In this document: one piece after another, positions 14,046-27,060 of the stretch | Position numbering within the stretch: the first letter of the stretch is position 1 | Layout of the letters: the number at the start of each line of letters is the position of its first letter | NCBI GenBank assembly: GCA_905116865.2 | Contig: CAJHNH020008547.1 | Location: 487,243-551,242, forward strand | Direction: 5' to 3' | DNA from: Candidula unifasciata | Taxonomy: Eukaryota > Mollusca > Gastropoda > Stylommatophora > Geomitridae | DNA: 64,000 nucleotides | The notes under the pieces: model-generated | Databases searched by the model: none | Seen by the model: only the letters and a program-made list of their open reading frames with translations | What the model was told of the DNA's origin: nothing | Program-made: the position numbers and the translations under genes

Positions 14046-14842
14046 ATATATGACAGAAACAGAATGATAAAATAACTTTTCAGAAAGTGACCGCATGCCA
14101 GAATGGATGTAAAAATTGTGCAAACATATTTTTTCTGTAATTTTAATTGAAATCATTTCATTTAACCTGTTGCTGGTCTTTCTGTCATTCAGGGTTCTTC
14201 TTTAACGTGTTGTGCTTGTATTTTTCTCAGTTTGTAAAAAATATATCTCTTTGTTCATAAACATAAAATCTGGTTGTGTAGGATCTGTGTATTTGAAGCT
14301 TGTTGAGTGAAAATCTATATATTAAATCATTACTGTGTACAACTGTGACACCGTTTTATGCTCGGGGACACAGATAAACAATTACTATAGGTTTTTAGCA
14401 AGATAAACAGTCTGACTCTTTCACTTGTTGCATTTCAGATAGTTGCATATACTTTTCTGAGTTTTACAAGCTAATCCCAGCATTTACTGTAGGGGTTTCT
14501 GGATATTTTTACTTCAAGTTGTTCTTACATATTCAAATATGACTATACTGAAATGTGACACCAGTTTGTGTTCAGAGATTCTGAAATATAAGGAGTCTCA
14601 TTCTTCCAGTATTCAGTATGTGCTGCAGACACGCTTTCTACATGCAGTAAAAAGATTCCATATCCTACCAGTTAGCATTCCATTGAAAACCAAGCTGTTT
14701 GGATCGGTGGAAGACGTATTGCACCACAGTCTTCATAGAGGCCCGTAGCTTTGTCATCTGAAAACCACTAGTAGGGAGAACAAAAAGAAGAAAATTATTC
14801 TTCCAGTTTTTGTACCTATGTATTAAAATATAACTATACCTA

Positions 14843-14930
14843 AATGAGACTGTATGACTGAATGAGACTGTATGACTGAATGAGACTGTATGACTGAATG
14901 AGACTGTATGACTGAATGAGACTGTAATGA
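14843..14930. repeat. 18-bp tandem repeat, 5 copies
   Basis: GAATGAGACTGTATGACT repeated, ending about 170 bases before exon 4a. Confidence 0.93.
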
Positions 14931-15099
14931 GATCAGTTTAAGCTCAGGCAGAGAAAAACTTTTCTCTCAGGTTTTCTAGGTCTAATTTGTTTTTCACTAG
15001 AGGTACTTTTCATGTTTCTGTTGGTGTCTCTCATTAAAGGAAATGTAAAAACCAATTCAGGTCGTGTCTGTTTGTGATCTTTGTGACTCTTTGCTGCAG

Positions 15100-15240
15100 G
15101 CATTTAAGTCCATGTTCCAAATCATGTGTTCAGAGGGCTGGATTGATGTTCCCAATGATCTTATGAACAGTCTCTCAGACACGAGTATTCAAATACTCGT
15201 GGCCGTTTATTTTATCATCTTCCATTTATTTGTTAATGTG
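15100..15240 (+). CDS. NALCN: NALCN alternative pore exon 4a (domain II, Glu filter, EEEE type)
   Basis: Encodes 47 residues, phase 0-0. FKSMFQIMCSEGWIDV is the pore helix and selectivity filter of domain II, with Glu at the filter position (SEGW); ILVAVYFIIFHLFVNV is the first part of S6. Acceptor CTTTGCTGCAG, donor GTG|GTGAGT. It is one of two interchangeable copies, 5,124 bases upstream of exon 4b. In invertebrates with alternative domain II pores the Glu form gives the calcium-channel-like EEEE ring, if the other three domains carry Glu (their pores are outside this window). Its sequence has diverged more from the usual NALCN domain II pore than 4b: it lacks the TQ before the filter residue and the VM after it. 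Reading through the donor gives about 33 intron-encoded residues before a stop. Confidence 0.95.
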
Positions 15241-15944
15241 GTGAGTACACCTGGCACTTCCTGTGGGCACCTTGAATCACTGTCTTCTCCGCCTTATCCA
15301 ATGTTTGGCTTGTCTGTGTGCAACGGCAGGTTCAGATAACAATCAGGTGTACACATGATCTTATTTATGCATCATATGTATAGTTTGGTAGAATTTAGAA
15401 TGTAAATATTTTCCAGTCTATTATTCTTAGTTTTTTTTTAAACTTTGATTATCAAGTAATTAATTCAAAAATGAATGAAGAACTTTGTACAGTTTACACA
15501 TAGTTTCAGAAAATGTATTTCACTGGCTAGTTACCAGGTTAATAAAATAAATATCTAAAATAGCTGTTCTCTGAACTTGCTAATGTACACATCTTAACAT
15601 GCTTGCATGTTATCTCAATAATTACAGGTCTTGGCATTTGAGTAATGGGCTTCTTTCATCTACTAAATGCATGGTCAGATCATAGTGGTAAGAGACAGCA
15701 CACCTTGTGGCTAGAGAGGCAGTCTTCAGCCATTGATAACTGTCATACTAAATGTCTGTTCACGTTGACAGTTCTGACAACATACTTTGCATTTTTTAAT
15801 GTCACATTTAGAATAATTGATACTCTTATAAATAGTTACCAAAGAACTGAAGTGTGCAGATCTGGGATAAGCTTGTAATAGGGTTTGAAGTGTTGTTAAG
15901 TCTGTTCCTATATAGGAAGGTTTCAGCAATATTTAGAAGTCACA

Positions 15945-16160
15945 ACGCAGTGGCTGGACACTTATGATGTGTGTCCCAAAGGCCTTAAGTTTTAGAATGC
16001 ATTGAGATGTTCCTAGGTCGACCAAGCCTAGAATGTATATGAGGAAATGTCCTAGGAAGTAAACACGGTCAGCACGATGTTGACCACATCACCCAGCAAG
16101 TGTTAATTAGTCTGTTAACCTATGGGTCTGATGCCATATGCTCAGTGTTTCAATGAAAGG
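15945..16160 (+). mobile_element. SINE, decayed
   Basis: CAACGCAGTGGCTGGACACT head, GGTCGACCAAGCCTAGAATG middle, ATGTTGACCACATCACCCAG and GTTAATTAGTCTGTTAACCT 3' part follow the same order as 44705-44970. Confidence 0.6.
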
Positions 16161-16678
16161 ATCATTTACGTATTTGACTACATTTTCCTACAAAACTGTC
16201 AGAGAACACCGGTGTGTTTCTATCAGATTTAGCACACAGCTAACTAACTAAGTGTTGTTGAAGATTTTTCCTGTCTAGGAAGTTTTCAGCATTATTCAAA
16301 GCCAAAGAAAGATTTAGGAGCTGCGGTACTGAGGTCACTAGAGGCTTGCCCTACATTTCTGAATCATGTATTGGAGACTTTCCGGCCTTATCACATGCCA
16401 GATTACTGTCCCTGTTGATCCTGTATTAGAGACTTTCATAATAGATCGATCATACACGTGATTGTTTTTTACCTTGGGCCTGTGAACATTTTTTCTCAAC
16501 ACAGTCTGGTTTTGCTAGTCACACTTGCCATCACTATGAACTGTTTTCCCATGCCTCCCTAGAGAGCAGTATATCACTGTTGTCTGGGTAGGGGGAGGAG
16601 GTGCCAACAGTAGGTCGTTTACTGGAGACTTGTTTAAAGAATCACATTATAGATTACTTTCTCCCGTGATCATGTAGT

Positions 16679-17030
16679 TCAGACTTTCTTCATCATCATC
16701 AGGTGCCTTGCCAACTGGCATGGGCGATCATGCCTCTCCACAATCTTTGATCTCCTGCAGCATGTTTCAGACACACCTCCATGCCATGCAACAAGACTGT
16801 CAAGAATCTTCTCTCGTTGTCTTCCTCTGTCCCTCCTTCCATAGATCTTTCCAGTGGTTACAACATGTTCCATTTTCCCTCTTCTCATAACATGGCCGAA
16901 AAATGATGACTGTCTCCTTCTGATGTCTTTGATAAGTTGTCTTTGGGCTGCCGACTCTTTCAAAACCTCTTGGTTGCTCTTTTTGGCTTTCCAAGATATT
17001 TTAATCATTCTTCTGTAAAACTACATCTCT
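16679..17030 (-). mobile_element. LINE RT C-terminus, open for 109 codons
   Basis: Minus strand: KISWKAKKSNQEVLKESAAQ, then RRRQSSFFGHVMRRGKMEHV and GRRDRGRQREKILDSL: the standard FFGHVMRR...GKxxGRRxRGRQREKxLDSL tail of CR1/RTE-like ORF2 proteins. Uninterrupted, so a younger copy than the others, but 5'-truncated. Confidence 0.85.
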
Positions 17031-18539
17031 AAGGCCTCACGAAACTTTCTTGCTTTATCATAATGCAGATTAGTTACTTTCTCCCTTGGTCATCAATCAT
17101 CAAGTAGGCTCTTCCTTGATGGATCATAGCAGAGAGTACTTTCATCCTTGGTCATGAAGTAGAAACTCTTTTACTGAGTCAAATCAGAGATTACTTTCTC
17201 TCTTTCTTTCAGCTTTATTCTAATTTCCAGCCTTACTTTTGTTTCACTTTGTTTTTAAAAAAAATATAATAATTGAGCAGATATCAATACAGTCCTTCTG
17301 ACCCATTAGAGGCTTAACCGTTTATCTTATTATTTCTAGAACAAGATAATCTCAAGGAGGCATGAAGTGTTGTTCTATGACTTTTATGTACATTTTTATA
17401 ACTCTGTGGTATCCAGTATGCAGTAAAGTACACATCTCTTCCATAATGGCTTGCTGTAATATCTTTCTCTGTCTTGCTACACCTTGAGAGTTCTACACAC
17501 TTTTCTGTTTCATTTCAATAGCTGTTATTCTTTCAATACTTTCACTACCAATCAAATTACTTTTGGGTTTTAGTTATCAAACATTTCTTGACTTCTTCCG
17601 ACTCGTTCTTCTGTTATATTGATGCATTATAACATAACTGTTACTTTAACACATTTGCATTACTTTCACTCATGGATTTTTTCCTAGGTGCCTGTCCTCA
17701 ACACAAAGTGTCTAAAATAAAAAGGTGCTGGTACTTACAGTAGTTCTGAACAAAATTGCCTTAAAAAGGTGCAGGCACTGTACACCGTTGCACACCACCA
17801 GAAAAAAATCCCTATTTTTCACTGCACAACTAAAAGATGTTCACACTAGTAAACTTTGGGGTAGAAAGTGTTCAGGAACGTCTGCCTGGTACTGACAGAG
17901 TTATTAGGTTAATCCGATTCTCTTACTTCATCTTTGTATGGTAGAGAAGGGCATGTTCAAAAACTCTTCCGAAGTTACTTGTACTTAGCTAGTCTGCCAT
18001 GTTTGTTTCCTGGTGTATGGCCACTAGGATGAGATGTATTTTCTAGTTTTTTCTTAGCAGACACTGTGGCTATTAATGTTTTTTTTTCTTTTCAACTTTT
18101 TCACCCCATCTCCTCGGCTGTGAGATTTGGTAGGGAATTCCTAATTAGTCCTCGGGAAGGTTCTCTAGTCTAGGGAGCTAGGATTAACCAGTGTTTATTT
18201 GACAGTAAATCTAGGAGACTAAAGCTGCTTTGTTCAAGGCCTGTTATGTGTTGGTTGGGTTTAGTGTTTTCATCATTTATTGTGTCATCAATTCCAATAT
18301 GTGTTACTTTTATTCTGTTGTCACTATCACTGTGCCTTGTTTGCAAGCGGTGTTCTTACTTCGTGACTTTGCCTTCACAATGAATTCCTTGACCTGTCAG
18401 CATTCCTGCAAATGACTCTAACCCTAAGTATGCATAAGTGGAGACTGTCGTTCCTTTTCAGGGCCCCGCTCAGGGACGTAAGCGCTCACGTCTCTCTACA
18501 AATCTTGGTCCCTGCGATTTTGAATAAATTCCACTGAAA

Positions 18540-18690
18540 ATATTCCACCATACGATCGCTTTAGATCATCAAACATCACCACTCTTTGACTGCCTCTTCT
18601 ACCGTTGATCTTTCCAGCCATCAGTGTTCTCTAATGCCTCTCTTCTCATCACATGACCAAAGTACACTGACTACCTCTTTCATATAGTTG
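18540..18690 (-). mobile_element. LINE RT C-terminus, short decayed fragment
   Basis: Minus-strand reading with shifts gives FGHVMRREALENTDGWK-like sequence, the same tail as 16679-17030. Confidence 0.5.
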
Positions 18691-19638
18691 TAAATAGTTT
18701 TATTATTTCATCAGCCAGTCGTTGCTAGTCACACTGTCTGTCAACGGTATCTGCAGCATGCATCACAGAAACCACATTTCCGCCGGCTCCAAATTCTTAA
18801 TTTTTTTCATTCACATTCCAAGAAACCAACAGGTTTAGATGGAAAATATACCAAAATTCACAGGTGTATTTATGTTTATATATTTATGTTTAATGTTTAA
18901 TAAGAGAGATCTGTTGGATACAAAATTGTTACTTTTTTGATCATCTTAAGTGGGTAATGTGGATGTATACGTTGAGGCCTATTCCACTTATCAAACATCT
19001 ATTGCTTACCAGATTTCTTTTATTCATACTAATCTTTCATACCATGTATAAAAAGGAATGTCTGAAAAAATTACAAGCACAAACTCATGAACATACTTTG
19101 CATAGGTCTGAGCCTGAGGAGCAGAAATGGTAGACCACGTAAATAAGTAATTCAGTTGTATATTTCTTTTCAGCTGACTTATAGCCTTTACATTTGAATA
19201 TGAGGTGTGTGATTTCTGTACACATCCTGTAGAGTCCCTGTGAGGTGTGTCTGTAATTTATGTACGAAGGAAAAGAATGCATATATGGCCGGTGATTTCT
19301 GTTCATATGATCTGGGTCCATTCAAAAAATGTTTATGAACCATGCAATTTCTGTTCAGTTCCAAATTTCATTATGCAGTTTCTTGATCTCTCAAAAGAAT
19401 AAACTGCCTTCGTTATGCGTAATGTATTCACGTTTGAAATTTTACCGTATTGTGAGACATCCTGGATATTAAATATTTTCTTAGAAGCCAGATGTATATA
19501 GGTGACTGCTTTTGCAGGATGAAAATAGTGAAAGGGTCCTTTTTAAGCCAATGTTTCATTCGCTGTATAATTATATACCAATCATTCCCGTATGGGCTCT
19601 GGGGCAACATTTCGTAGCAAAAACAAAAGAATAGATTT

Positions 19639-19642
<4 letters not shown>

Positions 19643-19671
<29 letters not shown>
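19643..19671. repeat. poly-C run, 29 bases
   Basis: Uninterrupted C run followed by TCCCCC and a sequence (AACAAGCATTGTAACAGACA) resembling the dispersed element at 10700-10765. Confidence 0.95.
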
Positions 19672-19674
<3 letters not shown>

Positions 19675-20334
19675 CCCAACAAGCATTGTAACAGACAACT
19701 AATTAGGATATGCTGACATTTGACCTGTTGAGACATTAAGGGCAAACGCACAAGAAGAAGAATATAGCAGTCAACCCTGACTGGCTGATGTGGTCACGTT
19801 GACATCATAGATAGCAACAAAATATTCAGAAGATTTAGTTCATCAAATTACATTCTTTTTATTTAATTGTACACATGAACTTATACACAGAATCTCTTTT
19901 ATGTTAACTCCTGTATGCACTGTATCTGCTGCATTTTCTACGTCCCATGTAACTATTCTGTGTATATCTTTTAATTGAGTATTCGTTTTACTTATTGAAT
20001 ATTCCACACCAAAAATGTTCATGTTAAAAAAAAAAATGTTTGCAGCTTGGTATATTTTCTGTCTCCGAGTCTTTGTTTCTTCAGATAATCATGATATAAA
20101 TGTGACATAAGCCCTTAACCTGTGACTGTTTTTTATATGTACACTGTTCTCTGTCATTTGTCACTTAGTTTTGATAGCCTACTATGTCACATATTATTTC
20201 ATAACTCATATCTAGGAATGCCGGATTCACCTAATGTCTGTAATTTTATTTTAAAAACTGTCTCAACCAGCCAGGAGCTCTGATTTCTACCAACAAGTTT
20301 TTGCACCAATTGTCATGTTTTTTTTCTGATGTAA

Positions 20335-20703
<369 letters not shown>

Positions 20704-21389
20704 TAATTTAAGGCAGTAGGTATACCAATTAATTGTTAATTAGTATTTAACGAAGGATGTGGGGTAGAAGTACTAAGTGTGAGTCTTTGAATTTTAGTTA
20801 CCTGGATGGCTAGTATAACTGTACGATAGTATGAAAAAAGTGATAACTTGCCAGCTTGTCATAAAGGAATTACCAGATTTTTTTTTTTCAACTTTGTCTA
20901 ATATTGAGTGGATTTGGTTGTCAGGCAGCTTAACAGTAATAACTACAGTGGGTTAATATAGCTGTTTGCTAGGATTTACAGAGTTAATTCACATGACATC
21001 TCGAGCACACATCTGATTCAAAATAGGTTTTTAAAAAAATTCACGAATCATATGATTACACATACCCACATTGTATAAAAAAGTAATTTAGTTTCCTTCT
21101 ACTAAGTGTCAAAAATGTCAATATGTAAATATCACATGTTATGTGATGCTTTCTCACTGCTTAAACCTTACAGTGGAAAACATCAAGTTCCATCTGTTGC
21201 AACCTAACATTCTCCGCAATTTATATTTAACTTCTCACCACTTAAATTTCTGACAGTTTTAGCAGTTGATCAAAACACATTTCACTTTTTTTTGGGTAAT
21301 AGTTTATGCAGAGTTCATATTTTAGAGCAAGACACATAAATGTCACTTCTAGCTTGTTTTGTAGCAGTTTTGATACTGACAGTTTATGA

Positions 21390-21655
21390 CAGTTCAGAGG
21401 TGGCAATTTTAGGATAATTAGGTTAGTTGCATATCCTTTACAGGACTTTGCAGAACCAACCCTAACAGCCCCTGGCTGTTGTGTGGTTTTCCTAGGCAAA
21501 TTTACATCCAGTAGTTTGCGGTTGCTTTCTGGACGGTCGGCTTTCTTGAGACCACTGTTGAAACCAACGCAAGGCGCATGGCCCGCGTCTGGGATCGAAC
21601 CCGGCATCCCTGCATTACGAAACGTTTGCTTTGACTTAGCCACAGAGCCGATTCA
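21390..21655 (-). mobile_element. tRNA-derived SINE with perfect B box
   Basis: Minus strand begins GGCTCTGTGGCTAAGTCAAA (A-box TGGCTAAGTC) and has GGGTTCGATCCC, a consensus B box, about 50 bases on, then a body. The acceptor stem pairs in only about five of seven positions, so I call a SINE head, not a tRNA gene. This is the best preserved pol III promoter in the window. Confidence 0.7.
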
Positions 21656-21759
21656 GGATAATTTGAGTAGGGAAATATCACCTTTGAGTGTTTTTACAAC
21701 TTAACTACATGATTATTTTGTTAGTGAAACTTCACACATTAGTCAGGGACAAAACATTC

Positions 21760-21915
21760 CTTCATTAATAGTTCTTTCATGCCATTTTATGTCACATAGG
21801 GCTCGCAGTCTTTTTCTCTATTCCAGTCTATCCTGTGCAATCACTTTAAAATCGTGGTTGGAATACAGTACAGCATCCTTGGCTTCTCTCATTTATGTTC
21901 CCCAACAGTTGATTC
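21760..21915 (-). mobile_element. LINE fragment
   Basis: TCACATAGGGCTCGCAGTCT and CCTGTGCAATCACTTTAAAA match 39538-39605; GGTTGGAATACAGTACAGCA resembles the reversed block at 43475. Decayed. Confidence 0.5.
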
Positions 21916-21919
21916 ACGA

Positions 21920-22228
21920 CAGTTCTCGTCCTGATGTTCTGATTATCTACACAGATTGTTCTGTTTAGAGAGGGAAGAGAAGTGCCGGGGGTTTCTTATC
22001 GAAAGCCAATGGAAAATCGTTTGTGCAGGACAGCCTAGTTTATGATACCATAACATCTAGCATGAGAATGGAGGTGGTCACTGCAGCTTGCTGATGGCTA
22101 GGAAACAAGAAATGCATGTCGTAATTGTAACAGACTCTGAAAGCATGCTGAAAAAAAAAGGTGTAGACATGATTGCTTCAAGCAGAGTGGCAAGCTTCAC
22201 TTGCAATGTCACGGGTAGTGAGCATACT
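21920..22228 (+). pseudogene. non-LTR retrotransposon RNase H fragment
   Basis: Same sequence as the better copy at 38690-39445: CTGATTATCTACACAGATTG (the first catalytic Asp region), GAGAATGGAGGTGGTCACTG (RMEV, catalytic Glu) and GTAACAGACTCTGAAAGCAT (TDSE, second Asp). Interrupted at 22229 by the 44-bp minisatellite. Confidence 0.75.
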
Positions 22229-22886
22229 GCCCAGCCATCTTCTCTGTCTTATAACTGTTGATACTAGTGAATGCCCAGGCATCAGATTGTCTGGATAACT
22301 CACTACTGAGTGCCCAGCTATCTTCTCTGTCTTATAACTGTTGATATAGTGGCTGCCCAGCCATCTTCTCTGTCTTAAACTGTTAAGTACTAGTGGCTGC
22401 CCAGCCATCTTCTCTGTCTTATAACTGTTAATACTAGTGGCTGCCCAGCCTCTTCTCTGTCTTATAGGGTTGATACTAGTGGCTGCCACACCATCTTCTC
22501 TGTCTTATAACTGTTGATACTAGTGGCTACAACCATCTTCTCTGTCTGGCAACTGTTGATACTAGTGGCTGCCCAGCCATCTTGCTGTCTTATAATGTTG
22601 CATACTAGTGGCTGCCCAGCCCAGCCATCTTCTCTGTCTTATCACTGTTGATACTAGTGGCTGCCCAGCCATCTTTGGAGTCTTCTAACTGTTGATACTA
22701 GTGGCTGCCCAGCCCATTCTCTGTCTTATAACTGTTGATACTAGTGGCTGCCCAGCCATCTTCTCTGTCTTATAACTGTTGATACTAGTGGCTGCCCAGC
22801 CATCTTCTCTGTCTTATAACTGTTGACACTAGTGGTTGCCCAGCCATCTTCTCTGTCTTATAACTGTTGATACTAGTGGTTGCCCA
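22229..22886. repeat. 44-bp minisatellite, about 15 copies, inside an RNase H fragment
   Basis: Unit CTGCCCAGCCATCTTCTCTG / TCTTATAACTGTTGATACTA / GTGG, with several truncated copies. A lone related copy is at 43630-43680. Confidence 0.93.
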
Positions 22887-22979
22887 GATATTTCATTTTT
22901 TCCCCAGACGAAACATAGTCTAGGCCATAACGTACAGGTAACTACTACTATTTAACTACTTCATATCTCTGTCTGCTTC

Positions 22980-23890
22980 ATGTCATTCCACAACATTCTG
23001 TCTTGTATACTTTTATTCAGACAGTTCTCACGCAAATGATCTTCCATAGACCATGCTGTGTGGTGTTGGTAATTATGTTTATCCACAACCTTCTGTTTTG
23101 TATACTTTCATTCAATCAGTTCTCATGCAGATGATCTTCCATAGATCATGCTGTGTGGTGTTGGTAGTCATGTCTATTAACAACCTTCTGTCTTGTATAC
23201 TTTCATTTAATCAGTTCTCTTGAGGTTCATTGCTGCAGATTTCACCCGCCTGCATTCATCTCTCTGGTTGGCCCTCTCTTTCCAGTTGGTGACACCAGTC
23301 ATTTCTGACACATGTGATCTTCCAAAGACCATTTTGTGTAGTGTTGTTAGTCATGTTTATCCACATCTTTCTGTCTTGAATACTTTTAATAAGTTCTGAC
23401 ACATGTGATCTTCCATAGACCATTTTGTTAGCATTGTTATTCACATTCTGTGTATACTTTTAATAAGTTCTGACACATGTGATCTTCCATAGACCATTTT
23501 GTGTATTGTTGTTAGTCATGTTTATCCACAACCTTCTGTCTTGTATACTTTTAATAAGTTCTGACACAAGTGATCTTCCATAGACCATTTTGTGTATTGT
23601 TGGTGTATACTTTTAATAAGTTCTGACACATGTGATCTTCCATAGACCATTTTGTGTATTGTTGTTAGTCATGTTTATCTACAACTTTCTGTCTTGTATA
23701 CTTTTAATCAACTCTGACACAGATTCTCTATGCCATGATGTCAGACTGTCCAGCATCTTCTCTTTTGATCTCCCTTTACCTCTTTTTCTTTAAGTTTTCT
23801 CCTTTTTGTGACTTGACCAAAGAAATTAGATTTCTTCTTTTGATGTGGGCAGTCAGTTCTCTTTGTGATTTAGTTTCTTTCAGGATGACT
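22980..23890 (-). mobile_element. tandemly duplicated LINE tail
   Basis: Minus strand carries the RT C-terminal tail seen at 63000-63370. The section TGATCTTCCATAGACCATTT ... GTTTATCCACAACCTTCTGT is repeated about seven times (roughly 90-120 bases each), while the 23700-23890 end is single copy and matches the rest of the LINE tail. So a mobile element fragment became a satellite. Confidence 0.8.
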
Positions 23891-24302
23891 CTCTCCTAGA
23901 CAGCCATTCTAGTGTGCTGACAAATCTGTCTTACCTTTGCGCTAGAGTGCTGGGTGTTGAGCTAAGAACTGAAATCATAGGATATTTCCATAAGCACTGT
24001 ATCCTCATCCTCAGCAGCCAACTATTTGGGTTTGATCTCACTCCACTTTGTCGACAGGCAAGCACATTAACATCATCGCTACTGTGACATGAAGCTTATT
24101 GAGTCTCCAGTTAAAGTATTTCCTCATCATGTTGATTTTTATTACAGACTAGAAACCTCAACAGTAATTAGGCTGAACACACCTACAATTCTTCTTTAGA
24201 ACACTGTAAATATATTGTAAGCTTATTCTGTCTCGGCCAACACATTGCCCCATTGCGTTTGCTGAAAGCAAAAACCCGGCAGGGCACTCCTGTACTCTGT
24301 AA

Positions 24303-25600
24303 ATAGTTTTATCATTCAGCAGTCATTAAACAGGATATATGAGCAGCATATAGGAATAGTATAGTTATTCAGCAGTCATTATAAAGGATATATCAGCAGC
24401 AGCAGCATGTAGGAACAGTATAGTCATTCTGCAGTCATTAAAAATAATATATCAGCAGCATGAAGGAACAGTATAATCATTCTGCAGTCATTATACAGGA
24501 TATATCAGCAGCATGTAGGAACAGTATAGTTATTCTGCAGTCATTATACAGGATATATAAGCAGCATATAGGAACAGTATAGTTATTCTGCAGTCATTAT
24601 ACAGGATATATCAGCAGCCTGTATGTTATTCAGGAACAGTATATCAGCAGCATGTAGAAAAAACAGTTTGTTATTCTGCAGTCATTATATAGGATATATC
24701 AGCATCATGTAGCATGTTAGGCAGTCATTATACATGGTATATCAGCAGTATGTAGGAACAGTCATCATTATACAGGATATATCAGCAGCATGTAGGAACA
24801 GTATAGTTATTCTGCAGTCATTATTCAGGACATACCAGCAGCATATAGGAACAGTATAGTTATTCAGCAGTCATTATACAGGATATATCAGCAGCATGTA
24901 GGAACAGTTATAGTTTTATTCAGTATATACAGGATATTCTGCATGTCAGTATAGTTATTTAGCGGTCATATACATATATATCAGCAGCATGTAGAAACAG
25001 TATAGTTATTCTGCAGTCATTATATATATCAGGCATGTAGGAACAGTATAGTTATTCTGCAGCATGTACAGGAAGCATGTAGGAACAGTATAGTTATTCA
25101 GCGGTCATTATACAGGATATATCAGCAGCATGTAGGAACAGTATAGTTATTTAGCGGTCATTATACATGATATATCAGCAGCATGTAGAAACAGTATTGT
25201 TATTCTGCAGTCATTATTCAGGATATATCAGCAGCATGTAGGAACAGTAAAGTTATTCTGCAGTCATTATACAGGAAATATCAGCAGCATGTAGGAACAG
25301 TATAGTTATTCAGCAGTCATTATACAGGATATATCAGCAGCATGTAGGAACAGTATTGTTATTCAGCAGTCATTATATAGGATATATCAGCAGTATGTAG
25401 GAACAGTATTGTTATTCTGCAGTCATTATACAGGATATATCAGCAGCATGTAGGAACAGTATTGTTATTCTGCAGTCATTATACAGGAAGTATCAGCAGC
25501 ATGTAGGAACAGTATAGTTATTCTGCAGTCATTATACAGGATATATCAGCAGCATGTAGGAAAAGTATTGTCAGGATAAATCAGCAGTATTTAGCTCTTG
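24303..25600. repeat. 53-bp minisatellite, about 24 copies
   Basis: Unit CATTATACAGGATATATCAG / CAGCATGTAGGAACAGTATA / GTTATTCTGCAGT, with rearranged and truncated copies around 24620-25070. Confidence 0.95.
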
Positions 25601-25901
25601 TGGTAAGCGATTAGTTTGTATAGATAATCGGATATTGTATATCTTAGTATGTGATAGTAAAATATAACCAGTCATACAAATATACAAGGGACAGAAGTGC
25701 TGTCAGGACCATCCAGCCTCCACACTGGACCAAGTTCCTTCCCTTTAATTTAGTCCGGTTCTTGCTTCGTTGTGTTTTGTTTTGTTTTTTGGGACACTGA
25801 ATATTTTGGTGTTCCTTAGCAGGCAAGGGATTATCTACATTGTGGGTGTATGGCATGGCTCAGCCTTCTGCTGGTTCTCTCTTAAGCAGATGTTATTTCT
25901 G

Positions 25902-25903
<2 letters not shown>

Positions 25904-25942
<39 letters not shown>
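25904..25942. repeat. poly-C run, 39 bases, followed by A and T runs
   Basis: C39 followed directly by about nine A and nine T. The opposite strand could form G-quadruplexes. Length may be unreliable in assembly. Confidence 0.95.
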
Positions 25943-25944
<2 letters not shown>

Positions 25945-26429
25945 AAAAAAATTTTTTTTCCACTTTGAACTAGAGACAGATGCCTTATATAACTAAGATA
26001 TTGGCTTGTCCACTTGTTATTATTTGCTGGTTTGTGTAGTTTATATCCACAATTATTTGTACACATCAGTTAGAAGACTTCGTGTGTCTGTTTATTCACT
26101 GAACAAAGTTGGAAAATAGTTTCATAGACAAGAAATTTATGAAAGCTTGCAACAGCTGCAGCTGAATTTAATTTCTTGTGTGTGTCACATTTTTGCTATT
26201 CAGCGGTTCTGTTTTATTTTTGTACTTGTCCAGTAATTATCAGACACATTGAATGTCTGATTGCATGGTCTAAATAAATAAGGCATCTGTTATGAGTTAA
26301 TTTTTTGTGTTTAAAGGAAAAAAGAAAGTTTGTATCTACATAAAGATTAATAATAGGTCTGATTATAATTAGCACAGAAAATATTTATGAGTGTGTATAT
26401 ACAATTGAAATATTTTGGTCCCTTGAAAC

Positions 26430-26645
26430 GTCACAAGTTTAGAGAGAACAATAATGGAGGGGTCTATGCCTGGGAAGAGAGGAAGAGGAAGGCCAAAGAG
26501 AAGAGAGGTGCAGGATGTGGCGGATGATCTCCAGATGGGTGTATCGGACATGGGACATCTTGCTTCTGATCAAGAAGATTTCCCGACGGTTGTTATGGGA
26601 GCAAGGTTCTGAAACTGATATGCTACTGACTGACTGACTGATACA
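26430..26645 (+). mobile_element. RTE-like LINE 3' end with (TGAC)n tail
   Basis: In frame GKRGRGRPKRREVQDVADDL, then MGHLASDQEDF and a stop: the RGRPK...DR/DQ-x-F tail of RTE-like ORF2. It finishes in ACTGACTGACTGACTGATA, a short tandem tail typical of RTE 3' ends. Confidence 0.75.
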
Positions 26646-26779
26646 GTTGATGATGAATAATATATTAATAATAGTTTATCTTAGTAAAATTTTTTACAAC
26701 TTGGTCAGATATGACTAAGCTATGTATAACAGTATTTGGTACTACCTGTTCTTTGTTCATACCGAACATTGGGTCAACG

Positions 26780-27060
26780 GCTGTGGACGAAGGAGCACAG
26801 TAGGAATGGATACTAGTCTTATCCTAGGAAGAGGAAATGAAACCTGATAATTTAATGTAAAGGCAGGGCATACCAGGTTTTTAGCATTGGTTTTCAGCTG
26901 GTCTAGGAAGAAAACTCTAATAGACAAATAGAGAACTGCTTTTCTGATCGGAAACGTCTGCACATGCTTTGCTCCAAACTTATTGCTGTTACCTTTCTTC
27001 TGGCATAAACAAGATAGCCTGAGTGAGGGATCAAGCTGTGAAAGTAACACATGGTCTCTA
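26780..27060 (+). mobile_element. dispersed element 'GGATACTAGTCTTATCC', copy 1
   Basis: GGATACTAGTCTTATCCTAG with GAAGAGGAAATG, then GGCAGGGCATACCAGG, TTTTCAGCTGGTCTAGGA and TTGCTCCAAACTTATTGCTG. The same order occurs at 43780-44060 and 57540-57770. It precedes the LINE endonuclease block, so it may be its 5' region. Confidence 0.7.

Noticed and set aside
21560..21655. Functional tRNA gene on the minus strand
   Set aside because: The A and B boxes are good but the acceptor stem pairs poorly and a SINE body follows.
24303..25600. CRISPR-like array
   Set aside because: Eukaryotic window; units are contiguous tandem copies without unique spacers. The same holds for the other arrays.
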